A stretch of DNA of 64,000 nt from Chlorokybus atmophyticus (Eukaryota; Streptophyta; Chlorokybophyceae; Chlorokybales; Chlorokybaceae), in assembly GCA_009103225.1 (NCBI GenBank), contig RHPI01002262.1, forward strand, positions 519,814 through 583,813. The letters are read 5' to 3'. Below the pieces are notes generated by a model. It searched no databases and had not been told where the DNA came from. It saw only the letters and a list, made by a program, of their open reading frames with translations. Positions 51,124 through 61,307 of this stretch are shown here, piece by piece; within the stretch, counting starts at the first letter, position 1; each line of letters begins with the position of its first letter. A program made the translations under genes and the position numbers.

Positions 51124-51556
51124 GTGATTTGGCGGGATAGCTGTGTTTGTGTTATTATGAGATTACGAGGTGAAGCCCGCTTGGCAGCTTTATTAAGATA
51201 TGCCACTTCAAGACCAAGTACAGTGAAACTTGGAGGGTATCTTAGGGCTTGTCTTTAATGTAATATTTATTGAAGTGATAATAGTTCATGCAAGCTGTGC
51301 ACATATATATAAGCTTGTTCTTGTTATTCCACTCAGCCATTAGCTGTATCTCATACTCATATACTATTTGTTCAAGCGTTCACATCGCCAAAAGTTGACG
51401 GGGAGAGTTGAATTCCAGGGGAGATGTGTTGCATCACCTTTTTACGGAACATGCTTCGGAATAAAGTTGCAACCATTTAACGTTCTTGGGAAGTGGGTAT
51501 TCGGTTAAACGCCACACCTATTGAAAATGTTTCACACACAAACAAAGTAGTCATTT

Positions 51557-51595
<39 letters not shown>

Positions 51596-51802
51596 NNNNN
51601 NNNNNNNNNNNNNNNNNNNNNNNNNNNNNNNNNNNNNNNNNNNNNNNNNNNNNNNNNNNNNNNNNNNNNNNNNNNNNNNNNNNNNNNNNNNNNNNNNNNN
51701 NNNNNNNNNNNNNNNNNNNNNNNNNNNNNNNNNNNNNNNNNNNNNNNNNNNNNNNNNNNNNNNNNNNNNNNNNNNNNNNNNNNNNNNNNNNNNNNNNNNN
51801 NN
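51596..51802. other. Assembly gap (207 N) after poly-C
   Basis: A C run of about 36 nt leads straight into the N block. Confidence 0.99.
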
Positions 51803-51957
51803 CCGTCGCAATATGTTTTCCCTGCCGGCCGACTAAATATTGGCAACGGCCGTGCACCTGAGGACGCTAATTTAGACTGTCGTGGCTCAGGCCAACTGTA
51901 ATCTTAATACACGGACCTAATAGTAACTTTCGTTACTGTAAGGCCCTTTTTGTTACA

Positions 51958-52275
51958 ATTTAGTCTTTAACAGTTGACTATGCCTAACTAACAGGCGCCT
52001 GTTAGTTACCTATCAGGCCTTAACAGGTGACTTTTTATAATTAACAGGCACCTGTTAGTCACACACCAGGCCTTAACAAATGACTTTGTGTAATTTACAG
52101 GCAACTGTTAGTTACACATCTGGCCTTATTAGGTGACTACAACTAATCAACGGGCACATGTAAGTTACACATCAGTCTTACCTAGGTGACTCAGCCTATG
52201 TGACAGGCACCTGCAGGTTACACACCAGTCCAGCGCAGGCGACTAAGCCTAATTCACAAGCACCAACTAGGTAAT
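51958..52275. repeat. About 53-bp degenerate tandem repeats, about 6 copies
   Basis: Units start near 51990, 52044, 52097, 52150, 52202 and 52255. Each carries an ACAGGCACCTGTTAGTTACAC-like half and an AGGTGACT-like half. The ACAGGCGCCTGTTAG core is itself palindromic. The array lies just right of the gap and left of the transposon-like block, where subterminal repeats of a DNA element would be expected. Confidence 0.8.
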
Positions 52276-52624
52276 TATCGACAAAATAAGGCATTCTTTA
52301 ACAACTGAAGGTGACCAATGCCTAACTGTCGTCATATGTATTTGCATAGCTTGACTACACGCGACTGTCACTGACTTCCAGCATTGTTATGTGCCTGTGC
52401 TGTGTACATGTACCTGAAATGTGTACAGTGTCTCTCAGTCACTTGCCAAGGCTTGTAGTTCGATTATGTGACTCGAATGCAGTTCTGTTGTATATCATAG
52501 GGGTGCAAGTATTGGTGTGCATGAGCATAATGACGACTGACTGAGCTGGTTTAAGATGCACAACACTCAGTCACAAGAGCCTTGTAGCTATGTACACTAC
52601 CAGCTAAACGGACTACCAACTGCG

Positions 52625-54452
52625 CTACAGCTCCTCTCCATCATCGCTGGTCTCGTCATTACGGAACAAAGCACCACGCGCTGGGGCCTGTGGAGGAGAC
52701 GCCGGAGCTTGCTCTTCCTCCTCAAACGGTTGTGCCAGCCAATCAAATGCCGCTTCTGCCTCAGCGAGCGGGTCACGAGCTGCTGTCTCTTGCGGCCGGC
52801 GCCGATTGGGATCTTTCAGGTATTCGACACAAGATGCAGTGCGGCGTTTCACAAGGGTGAATGGCTGGAGGGCTGCGTACCGTTGCCTCATCTCCCGCTT
52901 CATTGACATGATCATGGTGTTGATTTCGCTGAGGTACTCTTCATGTGTGTCTATGCTGGCAGCTAGGAGAGGGTCTCCATCCTTGCCCTTTAGGATGCGC
53001 TCCACCTGCGTAGTTTACAGGCATGTCTTAGTGGCATCAAAAGCCACTATTCACTGCAACGCGTCTGCAAGCCTGTAGTTTGGGGCTACAGCGTTCCTGA
53101 ATTGCTAATAATGGAGTTCAGAGTGCTCACCGTAAGCAACAGGTATGCGAGGTGGTTGACTGTCAGCTGCCGGCGACCAGGTGTAGTGACGGCGTAAGAC
53201 CAGCATTGCACGATCATTTGCCAGATTATGGGATTGCCCCATTCATGGATGTATCTCCTCCGCTCCGGGTCTGCAGTGTCGGTCACCTCAAATCTCCGCC
53301 ATGACTTGTCTGCGACAGTCATACCGACAAGGCATTAGTCACGAAATAGATAGTTCAAGTTGAGCCTGCACCAGGCTAGAATAGTGCCTGTGACTTACTT
53401 TGGAGCGCGTTGCGCATCTGGGCTTTTTGGGTCTCGGGGTCCATTAGGGCGTCGATGTGCCTGATTGAATCGGTTACAATAGGCGAGATGAGTACGTGTG
53501 TATGGAGGCTGAGTAAGAAGGCAGTGTTGCATAGCAGACATGGTGGTGAGGGACCCAACTCACTTGCGCTTGTTGCTGTTAAACAGTGTCCACTTGTACT
53601 CCTTCTCAAGGACATGCTTGATCTTGGTGACGTTCTCAGACCGGACCTGCGTAGCTTTCTTCAGGGCGACACTCCAGTGGAAGGGGCACTCCTTGGGAGT
53701 CCAGTACACCTCATAGAACTTGGCCGCATCGGCCTCGTCGTCATGGTCGAAGCCAACTACCTGTCACGGGCAGGTTGGTCAGTGTCACGGTGCAGTGCGG
53801 TCATGAAGCATTCACAGCACCTGACACATGACGTTACGAATAGTGTCCTCCTTGGGATAAACGTGGCTCTCTACCCAGTGGCCGTTTATGATTTCAACGA
53901 CGGCATCTCGCAAATGCTGTCCACAGAAGAACAATCCGTTACACACATACACACAGTGTCACAGTGTCACACAGTGCTTACCTCGTTGCCAATCTTCCAC
54001 TTGCTTGGGGAAGGGTTGCTGACGGCCGAGGTTGCCACGTCACGGCCAAATGCGTTTGGGTTGGGGGTTCCAATCGACCCTCTGCAAGCACAACCACATG
54101 AGTCATGCTGCCAGCCATGAAAGATGCAACCCTCACAGTTGCAAAAGAAGAACAACGTGCACAGTGTATCCAGAACGCATGCAGTGAGTCACTGTGCTAG
54201 TCATGATAGAAGCAAGCATCCAAGTTAGAAGTTGAGCAAGAAGCAACGTGCACAGTGCATCAAGAACGCATGCAGTCTAGCTTGCCCTTGCGACTGCGGT
54301 GTCAGGTGGAGTTGTTGTGATGTGCTGGGCGTTAGCGCGGGGTCTTGCTGCGATTGGTTGGCGACGGTTGCCTGGTTGAACACTGGGGGCAATGTGGACA
54401 ACTGGCGCCGACCTCCACGACGAGGTGCACTTACGGATGGACCACGAGGCAT
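52625..54452 (-). CDS. Orphan multi-exon gene of the transposon-like block
   Basis: I do not recognise this protein. Six 3' exons join in phase: 53982-54081, 53821-53916, 53564-53760, 53399-53460, 53131-53309 and 52625-53005 (stop). Exon 1 begins with the ATG at 54452 and is Gln/Ser/Pro-rich; its donor is unclear (a CA/GTCGCA site near 54300 would fit the phase). About 385 aa in all. Visible: a low-complexity N-terminus; a basic helix region (W-S-V-A-L-K-K-A-T-Q-V ... K-I-K-H-V-L-E-K-E-Y-K-W); the segment E-W-G-N-P-I-I-W-Q-M-I-V-Q-C-W-S-Y-A-V; and an acidic Pro-rich tail ending D-D-G-E-E-L. No catalytic motif is apparent. It may be an accessory DNA-binding protein of the element; this is only inferred from position. 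Confidence 0.65.
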
Positions 54453-55047
54453 CTCTCCAACTGATAGTCGGGTGCCGCCTGTTTAGCTGTAAGTGGCGCT
54501 GCCGCCTCCAACGCTGCCGCCGCCGGTTGGCCCGCCCGAATGTATGAGGCGCGAAAACGAAAATGAGGCGGTTTTGAACGTCTAGAGTCCCGCACTAGAG
54601 TCGCACTTGTAGTGCGTCCTTGCTCCTATGGTTGATGGTACGACTTATGCATTCGTGCCATGCATGCTTCGTACAACCATTGTTACCAATGGTTGTGTCG
54701 TAACATTTATGGTACGACAGAGGCATCTCTCGTCCAACCCCAGCGATTGCCGTACAATGGCTCTGTCGTACCATTCATGGTACGACAGAGGCATTGCTCG
54801 ATCAGCCCAAATGGGAGCAGCATGCACTCACCCAAACACGCTTCATTGATGGCCGGATGATGGCACGCAGGGGCACCAGGTCGATGACGGGTCGAATGTC
54901 AGGCTTGATGGGCCTGGGTTCGACTAGGAGGCGGAGGACCAGGAGTCGGAGGAGGCGGCGGCGGCGGCGGCGGCGTGGCACATCTTGCGAGAAGTTGTGG
55001 TCGTAAGAGTTCAAGCAGCGAAGCCAGCTACTACCGGTCGCCACGTC
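54453..55047. other. Divergent spacer with GTACCAT hairpins
   Basis: This is the 5' region between the orphan gene (-) and the OTU gene (+). It contains ACAACCATTG/CAATGGTTGT (54673-54682 and 54687-54696) and CTCTGTCGTACCAT/ATGGTACGACAGAG (54761-54774 and 54777-54790). ATGGTACGACAGAGGCAT is present twice. A GGAGGCGGC-type trinucleotide run lies at about 54930-54975. Confidence 0.7.
54761..54790. repeat. Perfect 14-bp inverted repeat, 2-nt loop
   Basis: Arms 54761-54774 and 54777-54790 around TC, core GTACCATTCATGGTAC. A related core occurs at 59226-59239. Confidence 0.9.
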
Positions 55048-58000
55048 ATGGATCATGGCAGGCGTCAGCAATGGGGCTGTCCAACATGCATCACCAACAT
55101 TGGACAAACCAGCAGGCAAGCCATTAAAGACCATCTTCACACAGAGAGCTGCTTGGTGGCTCGCTTTCTGCAACAGGGAGTGGATCATGAGCTGCAGTCC
55201 TTGGAGCCCCTTGTCGGAACCATGCGGGACCAATTGCGGCTGTGGAAACAAGCACAAAATATGCAGAGGTACGCTCAACAGTCACATGCATTTCCTTGCA
55301 AGAGCAATTTGTTTTTTAGCGCAGTCCATGTGATATATGTAGCGTGGTTGCAGGCCTCCACTATTCACCCATACCCACCCTACAGTCAAGCCGACATTGC
55401 GGAAGCAAGAGCAGATAGAAAGAGCTGGGCGGCGGTATGTTGTTGCCAATCTCGCTGTGCATGTTGACAACAATGTCGGCTCCAATGCATGCCTACCTTT
55501 GCATGCTAGGATGTGCGTGAGCGTGCGAAGTCGCGCGCGCGTGCCGAACGAAGTAGGCTGGGTTTGAGCACAGGAGCGCGTGGCCATTTGTCCGGCATTC
55601 AACCAATAGTGCATCAACCAGCAATGACGCAGTCCATGCAATCATTCGTGCATCAACCAGCAATGCCGCAGGTGACTGTTCGAAGCAACCAACTGATGAC
55701 GGTGTGACGCAGTTGACTATTGCAATTGCAGTGTCGCAAGCATGCAGCTAACCCACATGTGATTAGTTGACAGCACCACAGTGCACTAAGTCCTATTGGA
55801 GCTCCTATGCAAGCCTGGATTCAATCCCATCAACTGGTCTTTCAATCCCACTTGCTGATGGGCGCGGCGGCAATGCAGCATCAGTTTAACATGCATGTTG
55901 GCCTGTTGAATCCCGACATGTCCATTGGGGCAGTGGCGCATGATGTGCCCATGGCTCACGAGCTCCGTGACGAGTCTGCCATCGAGGGTGGCGGGGAGAG
56001 TGCAGCCAATACCACCTTGTCAGCCCCCATGGCTTCCCCTGCTCCATGCAGCCCACGGGCCATTGAGGTAAGTCGCTGTCTTTTATGCTCGTGCCTTGGT
56101 AACAATGCGTCAGGCACTGCATAAGCTTATATTCGTCCTTTGCAACACTTTGTGAGCCATCTTATCATGGGTCCTGTATACAGCCCCCCTTGCTGCATGC
56201 ACAAGTGGTCTCACTTGCAGCTCCTGCTCCCCTCCCAGCCAGAGCGCAACCACCTTCCGCGGCACCAGTCCTTCGTGCACTGCCATCTCCTCCACGAGCA
56301 GCACCGGTAATTGCGGGGCAACAATCCTTCTTGCCGCCACCGGCGAGACCACAGCACAATGCAACAACCGATGTGGCTTCTGCACCTACCTTACCCCACC
56401 CGCTGCAAGTTGAAGCCGGCAGTCTGCCCCAAACTCAGGTACTTTATCAGTCACTGTGACTCTTGCCGTCCACAGTTGGACACACCATGTGAGTGCTGTA
56501 TGCGCATGCAGCAGGGGTCACCACCTGCCAGCGATTCATCAGAGGAGCTGGCCGCAACCCGCATACGGCCATCAGTCATGATAGGTGGCCAGCTCGCCTC
56601 ATGGGACCACTTCAATGCGCCAACGGATGGTAACTGCTTCTATCATTGTGTATTTCGCGCCAGGCCATCCATAGCGCAAAGTGTCCTGGATGATCACAAG
56701 TGCCCCAGCTCGAGCAGATTTTGGGACATGCTGGACACCATGGACGACGACGGCAGGGGGCACACTCTCTGCAAAATCACCGCCAAGGCTGTCGATGCAG
56801 GTGTGGCGAGCAGAATCCTAGACTTCTGCAGAGCCACTGGTGCCGCGGGAGAGATGGCGCAGTATTACGACAAACTGCCTGCTACCATGTTGGCTGATAT
56901 CAACTGCAACATTGACCTAGCCATGGCCAAGGTGCGACAGATCGTGCGGAGAAAAGATGTGTACGTCGAGCACCTGCAGATGACCATGTTTGCCAACAAG
57001 CTGGGCTTGTTGATTGGCTGCGTGACCGTTCAGCGCGAGCATGGGGAGTGGGTGCCACGGCCCGGCAGCGCAGTTTGGGTTGGAAATAAAAAAGCCCCCA
57101 ACTCAGTTCTGGTGGTGGGCAACACTGCTCATGATGAGCCAGAAGCACACTTTTGGCTCCTCAAGCCCGCAAGCACCGAACGGTGGTCGTGGCCTATGCA
57201 TGAAGTGCCACTGGAGGTAACACACCTGATCGGAGAGTGGCGGCATGACGTTGCCAATTCCCCGCTACCACCGGCTGTGAGCCAGAGTGCGCCAACGCCT
57301 CAGGCCTCGCCTTCGTGTGCTAGGCAAGAAGTAGCCGAGTGTTCTGCACATCCTGCCTCCCCTCAACCACAGCCACATGCTCGCAATCCCAATTCAGCAC
57401 CCTCCCTTCCTGCCGCGGAGACTCACTTGCCACCGCACTCTGACCATCCGGAGGCATCTCCATCAAGAAGCAGCTGTAGCTCGCCCTCTCCCTCTAAGCT
57501 TGCCACATTGATCCCAGCCTGTCTTGTTGGTAAAGAGATTGATCGAGGTGTCCTGAAAGCTGCGCTGAAAGACAAAGGCTTCATGCTCGACCTCATGAAG
57601 CAACATGAGGTCGTTGAGGACCGGGAGGCAACCAACAAGCGCAAGGCTGTGGAGCAAGAAGATAACGCCTTACCTCCTCTGAGTGACAGTGCCACGGAGA
57701 GCGCCTGCCAGGATGTGCAGGGTGACAAAAAAAAAAGAAGAAGGTTGTTGGAACAAAGGACGCTGATTGGACTAAAAAAGAAAAGGTGAGGCATCGTTAC
57801 AACATTAGAAGAAGCACAGCGCCTTGAAGCCTCACTGAGGCTGACTGTGTGTCCTGAGTAGGCACAGGCGGGTTTACAGCGTCAAGTGGCTGCTCAGCAT
57901 CGTCCAGAGAGACAGCCGGTGCGGCACGAGCTGCCTAAGCTCAAAGCACCGACGCGCAGACGCTTTGGGGGGCTGACTCGTAGTGCAAAGGAGTTGATCA

Positions 58001-58896
58001 CCCTACAGTACGCCCAAGACGCGCTGCATCACCGCATGCGGCATGCCTCGAGGTGGGTGACGAAAGTTTGCAATAAGTGGGAGCAAACGCGGAGAATGCG
58101 GTCTAAACAGACCTCTGGGGATTGGCCGTGGTTGGAACCCATACACGATATGGCCATCCGTAGTACGTTGTTGCCCCTCGCCGTCCTCGATATGATGGTG
58201 TTGTTGCTGCCGCAGCACCCCGGCAATGTGCAAGAGCTATTTGCGGAGCAGAAATTCGACCTGCTGCAGCAGATGTACCTGTCGATGTCGACTAATGCGG
58301 GTCGAGATGTGTGCCACTACCTGAGCAAACATACTGGGTGGCAAGTAAAACCATTCGAGCTGTACTTGGCATGCTTTGGCTGGCAGTGGCTGTATGTCAT
58401 ACGGCACGTCGAGCTGATTCTGTGGAAGCTCGAAGAAAATGACGATGCGGGGGAGTACACGAGTGACGACAGCCATGTCGAGGGCCTGGATGAACGCATG
58501 CTGGACGAGACCACCAAGACCAGCAGGTGGTGTATGGCGGCAGATGGGCGTCAGGTGATCGAGCAGGCAGTGGAGCGTTATGCTGCGCCATTCAGATGGG
58601 AGTCGCTACGCCTGCGACGCGATAACAGAGTTTGGTGGCAGAGGCAGCTTGCACACCCGCGTGCACCATGTGTGCTGATTTGTCGCATTGAAGAGCCAGC
58701 CCCCCCAGCGGATGGGGAGACGCTCTGTTGCAAGGAAGCGATGTGCCATGTCTGCATTATAGCACATCAGAAGACTGTGGCAAATAAATCAAAGAATCTA
58801 CAAGCGTGTCCATTCTGCAAGCAACCTCACCCGTTTTGGTCGCCACGCCTGATGCAAGACGCCAACGTGTCGGCGGTGATTTGGCCCCCGCCTTGA
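55048..58896 (+). CDS. Zinc finger - OTU cysteine protease - RING-like protein, interrupted by a 1-nt frameshift
   Basis: Predicted deubiquitinase-like protein of the element. ATG 55048 opens a C-P-T-C ... H-L-H-T-E-S-C finger (first exon 55048-55268). Probable exons follow near 55355-55435, 55511-55671, 55800-56067 and 56184-56440, with a firm exon from 56476. The OTU core shows D-G-N-C-F (catalytic Cys, about 56630), the helix Y-V-E-H-L-Q-M-T-M-F-A-N and the catalytic His in A-H-F-W-L-L (about 57150). A Ser/Pro-rich linker precedes a Lys-rich end. The frame runs into a stop at 57789, but one more A in the A10 run at 57727-57736 would place AAG/GTGAGG (57786) in phase 0 with exon 57862-58896. 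That exon has a C-C ... C-H-V-C ... C-P-F-C RING-like cluster. So this is probably one gene, split by an indel or a sequencing error. Phases among the early exons do not all agree, so those boundaries are provisional. Confidence 0.65.
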
Positions 58897-59379
58897 TGCC
58901 AATTGTGCATGTATTGTAGTTTTGTGTTGGCTTCCTGTGAACCATGTAGGTACATGTATAGTTGCAGCATGGTGCATGGTGCACCAGAGATCTGCTGTTG
59001 TTAGAAGCATTGGCTGTACATGTGTATGATGACTGCCCGGCGCATGAGTCAGTGCATGGCTTGCATACCTCGCTGGTTTAGAGCGTGGTTGACAGCAACA
59101 AACTCGGACAGCGCTCTGGGTTCCATGGCATGACAGCACAGTATTACTCTACGATCGTGGTAGTATGCGAGTATCCTTGTACTGTAGTACCATTAACAGA
59201 TAGAGTACCATTCATGTTGATGTAGTACCATGCATGGTACTGCAATAGCGTATAAGGTACAGTCGTGCTTCACTTGAAGTTTGACCCATTTAGGGTTCGT
59301 AAGCTGGCAACCCTAAATTGATGCCCATACCCTAAAGTCTCGCTCAGTTTGTGGGCAGCCGTGCCGATTCCTATTTTGC
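58897..59379. promoter_or_regulatory. Spacer/promoter with GTACCAT repeats and three telo-boxes
   Basis: Several GTACCAT copies (59180-59241), including the 18-bp palindrome AGTACCATGCATGGTACT at 59224-59241. Then TTTAGGGTT (59289-59297), AACCCTAAA (59309-59317) and ACCCTAAAG (59329-59337), all within 95 bp of the ATG at 59380. Promoter role inferred. Confidence 0.55.
59224..59241. repeat. 18-bp perfect palindrome
   Basis: AGTACCATGCATGGTACT; shares the GTACCAT..ATGGTAC core with the hairpin at 54761-54790. Confidence 0.9.
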
Positions 59380-61104
59380 ATGATGTCGGCGGCAGCAGTT
59401 GAATCACCCTCACCTAGGAGACCATGCTTGGTGTGCCCACAATGCAATGCGTACGTATGTGCCAATGGCCGTAGGCAGCAAATGCGAGCACACTTGACCG
59501 AATGCCAGCGAGTGCAGACAGTGTGCCACGGTTTTAGTGCTGCTTGCTGGCATCACACCACACACAATGTCGACGTGTTTAGCTGCCGCCTCGGCCAAGT
59601 GCTGTGCAAAGAACCCGAGTTTTTCCATTGCGTGCAGTGCGTGTGCGAATCGTGCTCGCGCTCATGCTTCGAATGGGAACCCATGCGCTTCTTCACATGG
59701 ACAACACCGGGACATGTGGTTAATGGACAGGTGGTGGATGCTGTGGAGGTAATCCACAGGAGTGGACCGCGACGTATCACTGCATGTTATGTTGGGCGTA
59801 TGCTTATTTCATGCATGTTGAAGCTGTTGTCGCATTCATAGCAGTCTTGCACGTTGTGGGCGCGGGCAGTTCCATCCCCTGGCCGCTATAGAGGAGGCAG
59901 ACCATCGACCGTTGGACAGCGCACTGCATCGGCTGCGGAACGCAGTTAAGTTGGGTTGCGAGCAGCTGATCGGTGTGAGTGTCATGGTGCATTGGCCGCT
60001 GGATGGGGAATGGTATGCGGGCGTTGTGGAATCATTCAAGCAAGCGTCAGGTCAGCATCGCTTCGTGGCGTGCGAGATTGAGGACGCATCATATATGCAT
60101 GGTGCAATGGAAAATGTCTTTGCAGGGCAGCACCGTATAGTATTCGATGACGGTGATCGACCACAAACCATCAACTTCAAAGGGCACAACGTATTCGCGT
60201 ACACATCAGTTAACGGGGCACGCCATGTTCTGCGCGTCGGAGGGGAGAACGTCAGTTGCAAAGCAAGCCCGGACGGCATCATTGTTAGTCCTTGGCCAGC
60301 ACCACGGCCAGCCTTGACCACATACACGCCATTTGACAACAAGCTGGGACGCACACGTAGACCAAGGGCACTCGACGTATTCTGCGGCGGTGGCGGTGCC
60401 AGTGTCGGTCTATACCACGCAGGCTTTGACGTGACCGGGATGGACAAGTAAGTCCCTCCTCTGAGTACCCGCTGCCCTTCATACACCGCGATGTATGCAC
60501 CCTGAGTGCAGGAGAGCTGAGCGAGTACAAGCTCATCTGAGCCAGTCCACCATGCCAGGCCTATTCAGGTGCTATCCCGGCACCTCAACGGGCGGCACAT
60601 GGCACATCCTGGAGACACCAGAATATGATACCGCTCGTCCGACGTCTGCTGCTTGCAAGCCACGTCAAGTTTGTGATTGAGAATGTGTCAGGAGCAGCTT
60701 CCTCATTCAGACCCAATCTGTCCCTTTGTGGCACGATGTTTGGCCTATCAACTTTCCGACACCGTCTGTTTGAGACACAGCCAGTGGTAGCTACCCCACC
60801 AGCACGCTGCTCGCACGCGGGCAAGGCAGTTGGACTGCTATCGCCGCACCTGTCCGCTAGCGCGAAGAAGACAATCGTGACATCAAACGCGCCACAGCAG
60901 ATGTACCCGGTCTATGGCCTTCCAAGCACCAGGGGCGGCATTGCTGCGTGGCAAACAGCGCTGGGAGTGCCATGGATGACCTCGGCCGTTTCCATAGCGA
61001 ATGCAGTTCCTCCCGCAATGGCGGAGTGCATAGGGCGTCTCATGCTTGAAACAATGGATATGCGCTGTGACTACCCTCCTGTGTCATGGAACTATGAGGC
61101 TTAA
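59380..61104 (+). CDS. Zinc finger - Tudor-like - C5 DNA methyltransferase (disrupted or alternatively spliced at motif IV)
   Basis: Cytosine-5 DNA methyltransferase fused to reader-like domains. Exon 1, 59380-59748, has Cys/His clusters (C-P-Q-C ... H-L-T-E-C; C-V-Q-C-V-C-E-S-C). It joins in phase, via GAG/GTAATC and a GGGCAG acceptor, to 59870. A Tudor/Agenet-like fold follows (V-S-V-M-V-H-W-P-L-D-G-E-W-Y-A-G-V-V ... V-F-D-D-G-D). Methyltransferase motif I is L-D-V-F-C-G-G-G-G-A-S-V-G-L. Later: P-P-C-Q (motif IV), V-I-E-N-V (VI), R-H-R-L-F (VIII) and N-A-V-P-P-A-M-A (X). Between motifs I and IV the frame fails: after 60445 a 1-nt shift is needed, and a TGA sits at 60538-60540 just before A-S-P-P-C. 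A perfect GTAAGT donor at 60448 and a CAG acceptor at 60543-60545 would remove both and give a 501-aa product that keeps PPCQ but loses motifs II-III. Without splicing it is a pseudogene. Confidence 0.8.
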
Positions 61105-61307
61105 GTGTGGTGCACTGTATTGATGCTTAATGCCACACGGCGGACTGATTGTTGAATGTTGCATGGATCATTCGCTTGTGGTGACAGTTGTGCAGTGACA
61201 GCTGCCCGATATTGTACACGTCCACATGCAAAAGTCTTAGCATACGATTAGCAATGCCTAACTGACTGATGTGCTCCAAACTGAGAGAAGTGAGACAAGT
61301 ACATGTG

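Noticed and set aside
53410-54120. Plus-strand frame of 236 codons
   Set aside because: Antisense of the phase-consistent minus-strand exons of the orphan gene; no family signal of its own.
60538-60540. Selenocysteine reading of the TGA in the methyltransferase
   Set aside because: The expected residue there is Trp/His-like, not Cys, and no SECIS-like element was evident.
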